DNA of 64,000 nt from Roseivirga sp. BDSF3-8 (GTDB lineage: Bacteria; Bacteroidota; Bacteroidia; Cytophagales; Cyclobacteriaceae). The position numbers were made by a program, and so were the translations under genes. Shown piece by piece: positions 26,178-34,368 of this stretch; position 1 is the stretch's first letter, and each line of letters begins with the position of its first letter. The notes beneath the pieces were generated by a model. It searched no databases. It was not told the DNA's origin and saw nothing but the letters and a program-made list of their open reading frames with translations. Where the stretch lies: assembly GCF_041449215.1 (NCBI RefSeq), contig NZ_JBGNFV010000001.1, forward strand, positions 2,021,001-2,085,000, read 5' to 3'.

Positions 26178-26664
26178 CATCGCTAAACCTAACCTAACAC
26201 AATTTCTACAAGCAGATTTTCTATTAAAAACCTGCAAAGATTTTCCAATAAATTTTTGACCAGGGGATATTGAATGCACATTGCCTTTGATAAAGGCAAA
26301 AAATCAATTGTGCACAGAAACCAAAGATGGCTTCGAAAGACATGTTAGCTGGTCAAAAATCCTCACAACCGAAATTCATCTCCGGCTTATGAAGTTATTT
26401 AGTGCCAAATTAGCGCTGCTTAATTCCATGCCCAAATGGAATTGACCGGATTCCATTTTCATGTAAGATGTTTCGGTATTGACTCCGTATTTAAATCCAT
26501 TCTCTGAAGGGATTGCCGCAAAACCTCCACGCATACAGATATTATTTCTATGTTACCCCCCCTGGATTAGCTAAAAATAATGAGTGGGCTTAGCGTAATT
26601 TTGTGCACTAATCATTGCAAACGATTAGCATAATGTTGCATATTGAATCAATAGTCTATATCCA
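26147..26664. other. Intergenic region of 518 bases
   Basis: It contains the terminator of the P450-like gene, a nested inverted repeat at 26275-26314, a run of eight C at 26558-26565, and TAATTTTG at 26596-26603, which fits a Bacteroidota -7 element for the M28 peptidase gene. No gene is credible in it on either strand. Confidence 0.55.
26275..26314. repeat. Nested inverted repeat
   Basis: TTGCCTTT, loop GAT, AAAGGCAA is a perfect 8-bp stem at 26281-26299. It lies between TGCACA (26275-26280) and TGTGCA (26309-26314). A run of A follows the inner stem. It could be an operator or a minus-strand terminator-like hairpin. Confidence 0.45.
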
Positions 26665-27891
26665 ATGCCTTTCAAAGCCCTGCTTCTCCTTCTATTTTCT
26701 GTGTATCCAATTGCTCTGCAAGCTCAGCACCCTGATGTTAATGTACTTACTGCAGACTCTATGCATGGCCGTGGATATGTAATGGAAGGCATGCAAAAGG
26801 CTGCGGACTATGTGGCTTCAGCGTTTGAAGAACTTGGCCTTTTACCTTTACCTGAAACAAAGGGATACTTTCAGTATTTCAGTCATCCGGTGAATACATT
26901 TCCGGGGGAGGTTTCTCTTAGCATTAACGGCAATCTACTGCAGCCAGGTGCAGATTACCTGGCAGACCCTGCCTCTCCTTCGATTGCAGGGCGATATGTT
27001 TTACATACTACAAAAGGGATGCCGCCCACGGATAATAGCCTTATTGTGATAAGGGATACATTTGCCAGTACAGAAAGATACAATCGCATACTGGAAGAGA
27101 TCCGTAACTACTGTGCCCTGGAAAATACGCCGGGTGCAGGGGCCATCCTGGTTACGCAGCGTAAACTGACGTGGTCTGTAGCGACTGAACAATACGCTAA
27201 GCCTCTGCTGATCATTAAGGAGAACGCTTGGATAGATAGGGCTGAGAATATTGATATAAGGGTAGAAGCAAGGTTTGTTAGTGATTTTAGGGCTGCCAAC
27301 GTGATGGCCATAGCGAGGGGGACCCAACAGGATAGTACTGTAATTATAGGGGCACACTATGACCACCTGGGCAGAATGGGCAGGAAAACTCTCTTTCCCG
27401 GTGCTAATGACAATGCGAGTGGCACGGCCATGTTGTTGGATTTGGCGAGGTACTTTAGTGTGCACCGGCCCAGGTATAACATGGTGTTTGTCGCATTTGC
27501 CTCAGAAGAAGCTGGCCTAATTGGTTCACGGTTTTTTACTGAAAACCCGCCCACACCTCTGGAACAGGTAAGGCTTATGATAAACCTGGATCTCACCGGT
27601 ACAGGGCAGGAAGGTATTACGGTGGTCAATGGCAGTATTTTACATGGTATCTTTGATGAGCTTCAGTCTTTAAATGAGCGTAGGGAGTTGCTTCCTGTAA
27701 TTAAGCCAAGGGGAGAAGCCTGTAATAGTGACCACTGTCCTTTCTATAATAAGGGTGTACCAGCGATATTTATCTATACCATGGGGGGAATCAAGGCGTA
27801 TCATGATATTTACGACCGTGCAGAAACGTTACCTCTCACAGAGTTTATTAATCTGAAGCGTCTCCTAATCGAATACATTTCATCTTTATGA
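26665..27891 (+). CDS. M28-family zinc aminopeptidase, secreted
   Basis: The protein has 408 residues. A signal peptide (about 1-20, ending IALQA) precedes a region that may hold a PA-like insert. The peptidase domain carries the metal ligands and catalytic residues of M28: IIGAHYDHLG (His), NDNASGTAML (Asp), FASEEAGLIGS (Glu-Glu), INLDLTG (Asp) and CNSDHCPF (His). It should act outside the cytoplasmic membrane, trimming peptides. The stop overlaps the start of the methylglyoxal synthase gene by four bases (ATGA), so the two are translationally coupled. Confidence 0.9.
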   Translation: MPFKALLLLLFSVYPIALQAQHPDVNVLTADSMHGRGYVMEGMQKAADYVASAFEELGLLPLPETKGYFQYFSHPVNTFPGEVSLSINGNLLQPGADYLADPASPSIAGRYVLHTTKGMPPTDNSLIVIRDTFASTERYNRILEEIRNYCALENTPGAGAILVTQRKLTWSVATEQYAKPLLIIKENAWIDRAENIDIRVEARFVSDFRAANVMAIARGTQQDSTVIIGAHYDHLGRMGRKTLFPGANDNASGTAMLLDLARYFSVHRPRYNMVFVAFASEEAGLIGSRFFTENPPTPLEQVRLMINLDLTGTGQEGITVVNGSILHGIFDELQSLNERRELLPVIKPRGEACNSDHCPFYNKGVPAIFIYTMGGIKAYHDIYDRAETLPLTEFINLKRLLIEYISSL

Positions 27892-28325
27892 ATACGATAA
27901 AAACCATAGCACTGGTAGCCCACGACAACAAGAAAGCAGATCTTATGGAATGGGCGATCCATAATAAATCTATCCTGAGTAATTATGAGCTGGTAGCGAC
28001 AGGTACTACAGGCAGACTACTGGAAGAGGAAACGAAACTACCAATTAAAAGGCTACGAAGCGGACCGCTTGGCGGAGACCAGCAACTGGGGGCGATGATA
28101 GCAGAGCAAAAGGTAGACCTGCTCATTTTCTTCTGGGATCCGCTGGAGCCTCAGCCACATGACCCGGATGTAAAAGCCCTTCTACGCATAGCGGTGGTCT
28201 GGAACTTACCGGTAGCATGCAACCGTACTACTGCTGATATGCTGATAGCCAGCCCTGTACTAAGCGATAAGAGCTACCAAAGGAAGTTACCCGACTTTCA
28301 GAATTACATAGAAAGAAAAGTTTAG
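27888..28325 (+). CDS. mgsA: Methylglyoxal synthase
   Basis: The enzyme converts dihydroxyacetone phosphate to methylglyoxal and phosphate, bypassing lower glycolysis when phosphate is low. The protein has 145 residues. The phosphate-binding TGTTGRL motif, the catalytic aspartate in GPLGGDQQLG (Asp64) and the histidine in PHDPDVKALLR are all present, and the length fits. It overlaps the M28 gene by four bases. Confidence 0.95.
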   Translation: MNTIKTIALVAHDNKKADLMEWAIHNKSILSNYELVATGTTGRLLEEETKLPIKRLRSGPLGGDQQLGAMIAEQKVDLLIFFWDPLEPQPHDPDVKALLRIAVVWNLPVACNRTTADMLIASPVLSDKSYQRKLPDFQNYIERKV

Positions 28326-28537
28326 CCACAATTATTAGCATATCTTGCATTTATACTAAATTTTTTATCCTGCTGATTAGCATACCCCACTGAATAAAAT
28401 TTCTTCTGAAGGCCAATAGGAAATACTCTAAACGCATATTACCTAACACTAAAAGCATAAAACGCCTGATATAGGGGATTAACTGCTATGTCAACTGATT
28501 TAGCAAATACTTTCGGCCCAGATCAACGCCCGAAAGT
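28326..28537. promoter_or_regulatory. Upstream region of the SRAP-like gene
   Basis: ATACTTTCGG (28507-28516) and CCGAAAGTAT (28530-28539) form a perfect 10-bp stem with a 13-base loop. The right arm covers the first two bases of the ATG at 28538. A short reading frame from the ATG at 28488 to a stop at 28577 (29 codons) crosses the hairpin and overlaps the gene. Together they could control translation of the SRAP-like protein. Confidence 0.45.
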
Positions 28538-29281
28538 ATGCGATTCAGATATGGACTGGTATCAGATATATCCGTGATAGAACGAAAGCTGCAGGCTGCC
28601 TTCAGAAGCAGCGGATATGAAAAACAATTTAATGCCTCGGCAGGTATGGTTATGCCTGTGGTATATGACGAGGGCCACCTGGATTTTGTCCGCTGGGGAG
28701 GCAGGGGTATTTCTGCAGTTGCCGCTACCTCTGGCATAGTCAGGCACCCGAGGTTCAGACACGCGGTCAGAAACCGGCGGTGCCTTGTGCCTGCTAATTA
28801 TTGGCTACTGCTGGGGAACCCACCTTACCTCATGCATTCGCTAACGGACCGGCTGGTTACCTATGCCGGCATCTGTAACAGCTATCCTCATCCTACCATA
28901 GAAAACAGGTATGTAACGTGCTACTCCATCATCCTCTGTCCGGCGCCAGACAAACTTCGCTCACTGGTAAACTATGTCCCGGTCACAATACAGGCGGGTG
29001 ACAGGCGAAAGTGGCTTAAAAAAACGGCCTCGCTGAACCAGGTAACACGGTTGCTTTCACCGGACAGGGCGGCAGATGGTTTTCCGGTAGATCCCATGAT
29101 CAATGACCCGTCACTAAACAACCGGGAGGCCATTAATCCTACAGGGCCTACGATAGACCAACACATCACCCTGATAAGGAGAAAGCAAACTGAGGAATTA
29201 CGGACGGACAGGCGCAGGTATAAAGAAATGGTAGGCACTGCAAAGGAGAGAAAGGTAGTGGAAAAAAGACATGAGTCATGA
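28538..29281 (+). CDS. SRAP-fold (YedK/HMCES-like) protein lacking catalytic residues
   Basis: The SRAP family links covalently to abasic sites in single-stranded DNA through cysteine 2. The protein has 247 residues, and the fold is recognisable: VRWGGRGISA (about 51-60), FRHAVRNRRCLVPANYW (about 73-89), LVTYAGIC (106-113) and YVPVTIQAGDRRKWL (146-160). The key residues are missing. The start reads MRFRYG instead of MCGRYG, so Cys2 is Arg. The FYEW glutamate is replaced (YWLLL) and the HDRMPV histidine is replaced (VNYVPV). It is probably a pseudoenzyme. It precedes a DASH cryptochrome by 56 bases on the same strand. Confidence 0.75.
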   Translation: MRFRYGLVSDISVIERKLQAAFRSSGYEKQFNASAGMVMPVVYDEGHLDFVRWGGRGISAVAATSGIVRHPRFRHAVRNRRCLVPANYWLLLGNPPYLMHSLTDRLVTYAGICNSYPHPTIENRYVTCYSIILCPAPDKLRSLVNYVPVTIQAGDRRKWLKKTASLNQVTRLLSPDRAADGFPVDPMINDPSLNNREAINPTGPTIDQHITLIRRKQTEELRTDRRRYKEMVGTAKERKVVEKRHES

Positions 29282-29337
29282 AAAATTAATCTCCTGCTTT
29301 CCTCAAACCATCCCATATTTTAAGCAGTTAGGGAATA

Positions 29338-30762
29338 ATGAGCAGAAAACGAACCATCTTTTGGCTCAGGAACGATCTGCGACTTCATGATAACCACGCC
29401 CTGGTAACCGCACTTGAAAAAGCGGATGAGATCGTGCCTGTTTATTGTTTTGATCCCCGGCACTACCACACTACAAGCATCGATTATCCGAAAACGGGCA
29501 GCTATCGCGCCCAATTCTTATTGGAAACCCTTACTAACCTCCGCGACAACTTCAGAAAACGCGGGGGTGATATCATTATCCGGCAGGGCCTTCCGGAAAA
29601 AATCATACCTGATCTGGCTGAGCAGTATGAAGCGAGAGAGGTAGTAGCTTCTAAGGAAGTAACTACAGAAGAGGTAAAGGTGGAGGATAAATTAGAAAAA
29701 GCTCTGTATGCAAAGGGTAAATCTTTTACTATGGTGTGGCAGTCTACCCTGTTACATGTGGATGATATCCCCTGGCCTGTACGAAACCTGCCGGATACGT
29801 TTACTGATTTTAGAAAGGAAAGTGAAAGGTCTGTGGAGGTAAGAGACCTCCTTCCGGTACCTGACACCCTCCCGGTACCCCCTGACCTGGTGCCTGGTGA
29901 AATCCCTCACCTGGAAGACCTGGGGCTGGAAGAAACTGCCATAGATGAGAGGGGTGTACTGCATTATAAAGGTGGGGAGGATGAAGGACTTAAGAGGCTT
30001 CAGGCTTATATATGGGAGAAAGACTGCCTGAAATCATATAAGGAAACACGAAATGGTATGCTGGGGGCTGACTATAGCTCTAAGTTCTCTGCCTGGCTGG
30101 CAAATGGCAGCATTTCCCCACGAAAAATATATGCGGAGGTAAAACGCTACGAAGAGGAGCGAAGGAGTAATCAGTCTACCTACTGGATGATATTTGAATT
30201 GCGCTGGAGAGACTACTTCCGATTTGTAGCAAAGAAATATGGAAATCTCCTTTTTGTAAAAGGGGGCCCTAAACAGAAAACCCTGGAAATGAATAATGAT
30301 GAGGAGAAGTTCAAATGCTGGGCGGAAGGCAGAACGGGCATACCGTTTATAGACGCGAATATGAAGGAGATCGCGCTGACAGGGTATATGTCTAACCGAG
30401 GACGGCAGAATGTGGCGAGCTTCCTGGTTAAGGACTTAAAAGTAAACTGGATCTGGGGTGCATCGTATTTTGAAAGTATGCTGATAGACTATGACCCATG
30501 CAGCAACTGGGGAAACTGGTGCTATGTAGCGGGGGTAGGAAATGACCCACGTGAAAACAGGTACTTTAACATAATGAGCCAGGCAAACAGGTATGATGGT
30601 AAAGGGGAGTATGTAAAACACTGGCTCCCTGAGCTAGAACCCCTACCTGCGTCGGCGGTACACCATCCCGGATACCTGAGGGAAAAAGAGCTTGCAGGTT
30701 ACGGTATCCGGCTTCCGGAAGATTATCCGGAGCCAGTGGTGGATTTTGACAAGTGGCTGTAA
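29338..30762 (+). CDS. DASH-type cryptochrome/photolyase
   Basis: Cry-DASH proteins bind FAD and an antenna pterin and repair pyrimidine dimers in single-stranded or looped DNA. The protein has 474 residues. The N-terminal photolyase domain starts with FWLRNDLRLHDN. The FAD-binding half contains YSSKFSAWLANGSISPRKIY, ELRWRDYF, GIPFIDANMKE and WIWGASYFESMLIDYDPCSNWGNW, typical of the DASH branch. It lies directly after the SRAP-like gene. Likely induced by light or stress; no control site is evident. Confidence 0.93.
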   Translation: MSRKRTIFWLRNDLRLHDNHALVTALEKADEIVPVYCFDPRHYHTTSIDYPKTGSYRAQFLLETLTNLRDNFRKRGGDIIIRQGLPEKIIPDLAEQYEAREVVASKEVTTEEVKVEDKLEKALYAKGKSFTMVWQSTLLHVDDIPWPVRNLPDTFTDFRKESERSVEVRDLLPVPDTLPVPPDLVPGEIPHLEDLGLEETAIDERGVLHYKGGEDEGLKRLQAYIWEKDCLKSYKETRNGMLGADYSSKFSAWLANGSISPRKIYAEVKRYEEERRSNQSTYWMIFELRWRDYFRFVAKKYGNLLFVKGGPKQKTLEMNNDEEKFKCWAEGRTGIPFIDANMKEIALTGYMSNRGRQNVASFLVKDLKVNWIWGASYFESMLIDYDPCSNWGNWCYVAGVGNDPRENRYFNIMSQANRYDGKGEYVKHWLPELEPLPASAVHHPGYLREKELAGYGIRLPEDYPEPVVDFDKWL

Positions 30763-30763
30763 A

Positions 30764-31312
30764 CTAGCGGATGAGGTCTACAAGCCTGAAATAATCCAGC
30801 ATAGTTTTTCTGAAAACCTCCCTCTCCTCTTTATCTGAAAACAGGGGCATGGGTTCACCTTGTACCATGATGGTGAATTCATGTCCATCCTGAATGCTCG
30901 TATAGATATCCACAGCCGAGCGGAAATTATCCTCTTTATTACCTCCGGAAAAAATGTATTTACCTGAATTATCCGCGTCCGGATCTAACCAGTTTACCAC
31001 AAGGCTATCTTCCGAATCAAGAAATTCATTGGTCTCAAGGAGGATGTACGCTTCATCATGTGCCCAATTAAGCGCTATGGCAGGATACATTACAGCATGG
31101 TCTGTATCAGACGACCTGTCTTCTAATCTGAATATTTCTACGTTTGAGCCTGCAAGACCCTGTTTTTCATAGCTGGTCTGGCGGACATTTTTGAAAAATA
31201 ATTCAGAGGCATCAGAAGTAGTGAAGCGGACATTATCACGTGATACACGCTTATCTTTATCGCCACTACACGCAGCGATAAGGAGTAACAGTATGATACT
31301 GAGATATTTCAT
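30764..31312 (-). CDS. Lipoprotein of unknown function (182 aa)
   Basis: A lipoprotein signal peptide ends at LLIAAC-SGDKDK (Cys15). The remaining part has no recognised motif; it contains LFFKNVRQTSYEKQG, FRLEDRSSD and a DIYTSIQDGHEFTIMVQGEP segment, suggesting a small beta-rich domain. It converges with the cryptochrome gene with one base between the stops. The function is unknown. Confidence 0.75.
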   Translation of the reverse strand: MKYLSIILLLLIAACSGDKDKRVSRDNVRFTTSDASELFFKNVRQTSYEKQGLAGSNVEIFRLEDRSSDTDHAVMYPAIALNWAHDEAYILLETNEFLDSEDSLVVNWLDPDADNSGKYIFSGGNKEDNFRSAVDIYTSIQDGHEFTIMVQGEPMPLFSDKEEREVFRKTMLDYFRLVDLIR

Positions 31313-31599
31313 TGAGGCAAAACTTAATTTATTCAGTCCTTGTTAGCTTCCAAATTATAAGGTTTTCCTATATTTTCGAAGAATCGTGTGAATTGTGTGT
31401 GACAGGCCTGTTGCATAGACTCCATTTATCAGCATTTCTTACATGACTGTTATTTGGAAGTCAAATAGCTTTATTTTCAGGTCTTGTAATATGATTTTTG
31501 TTGGACAGAGAATACAATCTCTCCCGTTCGGCGCGTTGTATGAAAGCGCACCGGCAACGAATGTGTTATTTTAGGTTTATTGGATAAACAGAACAGGTT
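31313..31599. promoter_or_regulatory. Upstream region of gldJ
   Basis: The 287 bases separate divergent genes. I see AT-rich stretches and a short GCGC repeat pair near 31530 but no complete -33/-7 promoter. I see no other feature. Confidence 0.3.
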
Positions 31600-32823
31600 A
31601 TGAAAAATTTTGTGAGACTAGCTCAGGGGCTATCGGTCTGTCTGCTTGCAGCAGCTACACTGACCGGTTGTTCCAAAGGCAACCCAACGGCCAAAAACCC
31701 GGGGCCTATTAGTACTGCTACCGGTCTTGCCTACAATGATGACGGTGGATTTCAGGTAAAAGAATTTCGTGGCCAGCCCGAAGGCCCTAACCTCGTCTTT
31801 ATACAAGGTGGTCGTACCACACTCGGATCTTTCGAAGAAGATGTAGCCTACACACGCGATAACCTGGAAAGAACGGTTACCGTAGCGTCTTTTTACATGG
31901 ACGAAACCGAGGTAGCGAATATCCACTGGCTAGAGTATCTATTCTACGTAAAAGTAGACTCCTCAAGAGAATTTTACAGATCTGCTTTGCCTGATACGAC
32001 TGTATGGGCCCGCGATCTTGCTTATAATGACCCTTATGTAGATCATTACCTTCGCTATCCTGGTTTCCGCTATTTTCCTGTGGTTGGTGTAAGCTGGAAA
32101 CAGGCAAATGACTACTGTAAGTGGAGAACGTCTGTAGTTAATTACAACCTGTATGAGCAGTCTGGCCTTGACGAAATTCCTGCTGAAGTAGGTGGCCGTA
32201 TTCCTCTGGAAACAGGCGTGGTTCTGCCTGACTACCGTCTCCCTACTGAAGCTGAGTGGGAATATGCTGCTCAGGCTCTTATCGGTACGCAGTGGCTGGA
32301 CGAGAACCAGACGCACAAAAGGCTTTATCCATGGGATGGTCACGCTCTGCGTAACCCTTACGGAAAACAAATGGGTTACTTCATGGCTAACTTCAAACGT
32401 GGCCGTGGTGACTACGCCGGTATTGCTGGTAAGCTGAATGACGGCGCCATGATCACTGCTTATGTTTACGAATACCCTCCGAACGATTTCGGTTTGTATA
32501 ACATGGCAGGCAATGTTAACGAATGGGTGCTTGACGTATATCGTCCGCTTTCATTCCAGGACTTTGAAGATATGAACCCTGTTCGCCGTGATGGTACACT
32601 GGATCCTTCTACCGGATATGATTCCAGAAGCAATCCCCGTGATACCAGAAGTGGTGTATATAACTCACTCGTTACTGATAATGTAAGGGTATATAAAGGC
32701 GGTAGCTGGAAGGATGTAGCTTACTGGATGTCTCCCGGTACCAGAAGGTATTTGGAAGAAGATTCCTCAACTGCTACTGTAGGCTTCCGTTGCGCCATGA
32801 TCCGAGCAGGTACTAACTACTAA
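31600..32823 (+). CDS. gldJ: Gliding motility lipoprotein GldJ-like (SUMF1/FGE domain)
   Basis: GldJ is an outer-membrane lipoprotein needed for gliding and for stability of the T9SS parts GldK-N. The protein has 407 residues. The lipobox lies at TLTGC (Cys24). The formylglycine-generating-enzyme-like domain is recognisable by VFIQGGRTTLGS, YMDETEVANIHWLEYL, YFPVVGVSWKQANDYCKWR, LPTEAEWEYAA, YNMAGNVNEWVLDVY and KGGSWKDVAYWMSPGTRRY. The segment with YLRYPGFRYFPVVGV resembles GldJ more than GldK. It is shorter than the flavobacterial GldJ, as I recall it at about 560 residues. Codon use is restricted, which fits high expression. A terminator follows. Confidence 0.82.
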   Translation: MKNFVRLAQGLSVCLLAAATLTGCSKGNPTAKNPGPISTATGLAYNDDGGFQVKEFRGQPEGPNLVFIQGGRTTLGSFEEDVAYTRDNLERTVTVASFYMDETEVANIHWLEYLFYVKVDSSREFYRSALPDTTVWARDLAYNDPYVDHYLRYPGFRYFPVVGVSWKQANDYCKWRTSVVNYNLYEQSGLDEIPAEVGGRIPLETGVVLPDYRLPTEAEWEYAAQALIGTQWLDENQTHKRLYPWDGHALRNPYGKQMGYFMANFKRGRGDYAGIAGKLNDGAMITAYVYEYPPNDFGLYNMAGNVNEWVLDVYRPLSFQDFEDMNPVRRDGTLDPSTGYDSRSNPRDTRSGVYNSLVTDNVRVYKGGSWKDVAYWMSPGTRRYLEEDSSTATVGFRCAMIRAGTNY

Positions 32824-32850
32824 TTGCATTCAATAAATCTAAAATAAGAA

Positions 32851-32876
32851 AGAGGCTCAATGAGCCTCTTTTTTTT
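32851..32876 (+). terminator. Terminator after gldJ
   Basis: AGAGGCTC, loop AAT, GAGCCTCT, followed by seven T. Very strong. It overlaps the end of comF on the other strand. Confidence 0.9.
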
Positions 32877-33555
32877 ATTCCCCTGCAGCAAGCGCTGCCA
32901 CGCCTACCTCGCTGGCGCCTGCCTGATACAATACCTCCATGCAGGCCAGCAGGGTAGCTCCTGTCGTGATCACGTCATCCACCAGCATGATCCGTCTTCC
33001 TTCAACCACTTCCTTTTTGACATTACCAAATGCTCCGCTTAAGCTTTCCATACGCTCGAGCCTTCCTTTTTTAGTTTGGGTGGATGTCTTTTTTATCCTC
33101 TGAAGGGCATGTTCTTCTATCGGAATATTAAGTGAAGCTGCTAAACCATACCCAAAATGAGCGCTCTGATTATATCCTCTTTTTCGTAATCTGGTGCTGT
33201 GAAGAGGAACCGGAATTATCACATCGCTTCGCTTATCGTACCCGGCTTCGGAAAGGATAAACCCGTAATATTTACCAAGCATGGACCCGATCTCTGGTAC
33301 GTTACCATATTTAAGCTGGTGGAGCAGCCTCTGTACCCGTCCGCTTTTGGTAAACTTATAATAGGCTACTGCGTATGCTATGGGAGCAAAACCGTGAAAC
33401 CTGATAGCAAGGGGGCTCTCATGTTCCACGTGGAAATTAGTGAGGGGCAGGTCCATTCTGCAGCCAGTGCATATCAGATCTTCGCCTTTGACTAGTGGAG
33501 TATGGCACGCCTCACAGCAGGAGGGGTAGATCAGGGAAAGAAAATCCGATAACAT
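32875..33555 (-). CDS. comF: ComF-family phosphoribosyltransferase-like protein
   Basis: ComF-family proteins are needed for natural DNA uptake in several bacteria. The protein has 226 residues. The N-terminal zinc cysteines CCEACHTPL and ICTGC, the PRPP-binding motif MLVDDVITTGATL (about 195-207) and RGYNQSAHFGYGLA are present. A parS-like 16-mer lies inside the gene (33422-33437). Confidence 0.9.
   Translation of the reverse strand: MLSDFLSLIYPSCCEACHTPLVKGEDLICTGCRMDLPLTNFHVEHESPLAIRFHGFAPIAYAVAYYKFTKSGRVQRLLHQLKYGNVPEIGSMLGKYYGFILSEAGYDKRSDVIIPVPLHSTRLRKRGYNQSAHFGYGLAASLNIPIEEHALQRIKKTSTQTKKGRLERMESLSGAFGNVKKEVVEGRRIMLVDDVITTGATLLACMEVLYQAGASEVGVAALAAGE
33422..33437. other. parS-like site inside comF
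   Basis: TGTTCCACGTGGAAAT matches the parS consensus TGTTCCACGTGGAACA at 14 of 16 positions and keeps the whole CCACGTGG core. It lies about 8 kb from the parS cluster near mnmG. It is probably bound by ParB, though codon context could also explain it. Confidence 0.6.
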
Positions 33556-33630
33556 AGCTGATTATTTTTAGTAAAATTAAGGAAGAGTGAGCTTGTCACA
33601 AACTGACAGTGACCATTTCCTTTAAGACTC

Positions 33631-33638
33631 TATATTTG
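33631..33638 (+). promoter_or_regulatory. Candidate -7 promoter element for the AhpD-like gene
   Basis: TATATTTG fits the Bacteroidota -7 element TAnnTTTG and lies 19 bases before the ATG at 33657. I see no clear -33 TTG. It supports the ATG at 33657 over the upstream GTG at 33609. Confidence 0.35.
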
Positions 33639-33656
33639 CATTCTCAATTATATCAA

Positions 33657-34007
33657 ATGAGCATAGTAGACGAATTCAATGACTACAGAAGCCGGATGAA
33701 CGATAAGATCACGTCTTCTGATAATAAAGTACTGAAGAGGATATTTAACCTCGACACAAACGCTTTTTCTGAGGGGGCGCTGGACAGAAGAACCAAAGAA
33801 ATGCTCGGCCTTGTATCTTCCATGGTATTACGGTGTGACGATTGTATCAGGTATCATCTTGGAAAATGTAAAGAAGAGGGACTGACTACAGCCCAGGTAT
33901 ATGAGATTTTTGCAATAGCCAACCTTGTGGGAGGTACCATAGTGATCCCTCATCTCAGGAGGGCAGTAGAATATTGGGAGGCTTTGGGAGAGGAGGATAA
34001 TGGCTGA
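33657..34007 (+). CDS. Carboxymuconolactone decarboxylase/AhpD-like protein
   Basis: The protein has 116 residues. The CMD/AhpD fold is indicated by EMLGLVSSMVLRCDDCIRYHLGKC with a CxxC motif and a following histidine, the redox centre of AhpD-like proteins. It probably acts in peroxide defence or thiol chemistry. I chose the ATG at 33657; an upstream GTG would add 16 residues that do not fit the family. The next gene overlaps it by eight bases. Confidence 0.85.
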   Translation: MSIVDEFNDYRSRMNDKITSSDNKVLKRIFNLDTNAFSEGALDRRTKEMLGLVSSMVLRCDDCIRYHLGKCKEEGLTTAQVYEIFAIANLVGGTIVIPHLRRAVEYWEALGEEDNG

Positions 34008-34368
34008 TAAATCTCAGCGTGATCTAGAACTGGAAAAAAAATGGTTCCGTCTGCTTTCTGCTCTTGAGAAAACCATAGGTAAGAGGCCGGCGGACATGAA
34101 TGGCGTGCTCTTTCTTATAGGTGTGCAGGAGCTAGGCAGGGGGGCAATGCCTTTCAGTAAGGAAGAAAAGCAGGACCTGATGCATATAGCTATATGTAAA
34201 GTACTGAGCCTTTCAGGGTTTTATGAGTTGGAAGGCCTGGACGAGGAAGGGTGGCCCCACTGGAAGGTAGTGAAAAAACTTCCCCGACTGGATCTGAAGG
34301 AACAGGAGAAAATGCTTCAGATGCACGTAATTGATTATTTCGAACACGAATACGGATACTCTTTATAG
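34000..34368 (+). CDS. Conserved hypothetical protein (122 aa)
   Basis: I do not recognise a named family. The sequence is largely helical with KEEKQDLMHIAICKVLSLSGFYEL and GWPHWKVVKKLPRLDLKEQE. No signal peptide. It overlaps the AhpD-like gene by eight bases and shares its last base with the start of the exonuclease gene, so all three genes form one operon. A role in DNA repair or stress is only implied by context. Confidence 0.75.
   Translation: MADKSQRDLELEKKWFRLLSALEKTIGKRPADMNGVLFLIGVQELGRGAMPFSKEEKQDLMHIAICKVLSLSGFYELEGLDEEGWPHWKVVKKLPRLDLKEQEKMLQMHVIDYFEHEYGYSL

Noticed and set aside
26540-26580. C homopolymer as a phase-variation tract
   Set aside because: It lies about 100 bases upstream of the gene with no promoter element around it that would make tract length matter.
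30541-30560. CCCACGTGAAAAC inside the cryptochrome gene as a further parS
   Set aside because: Only about 10 of 16 positions match, and the palindrome is broken.
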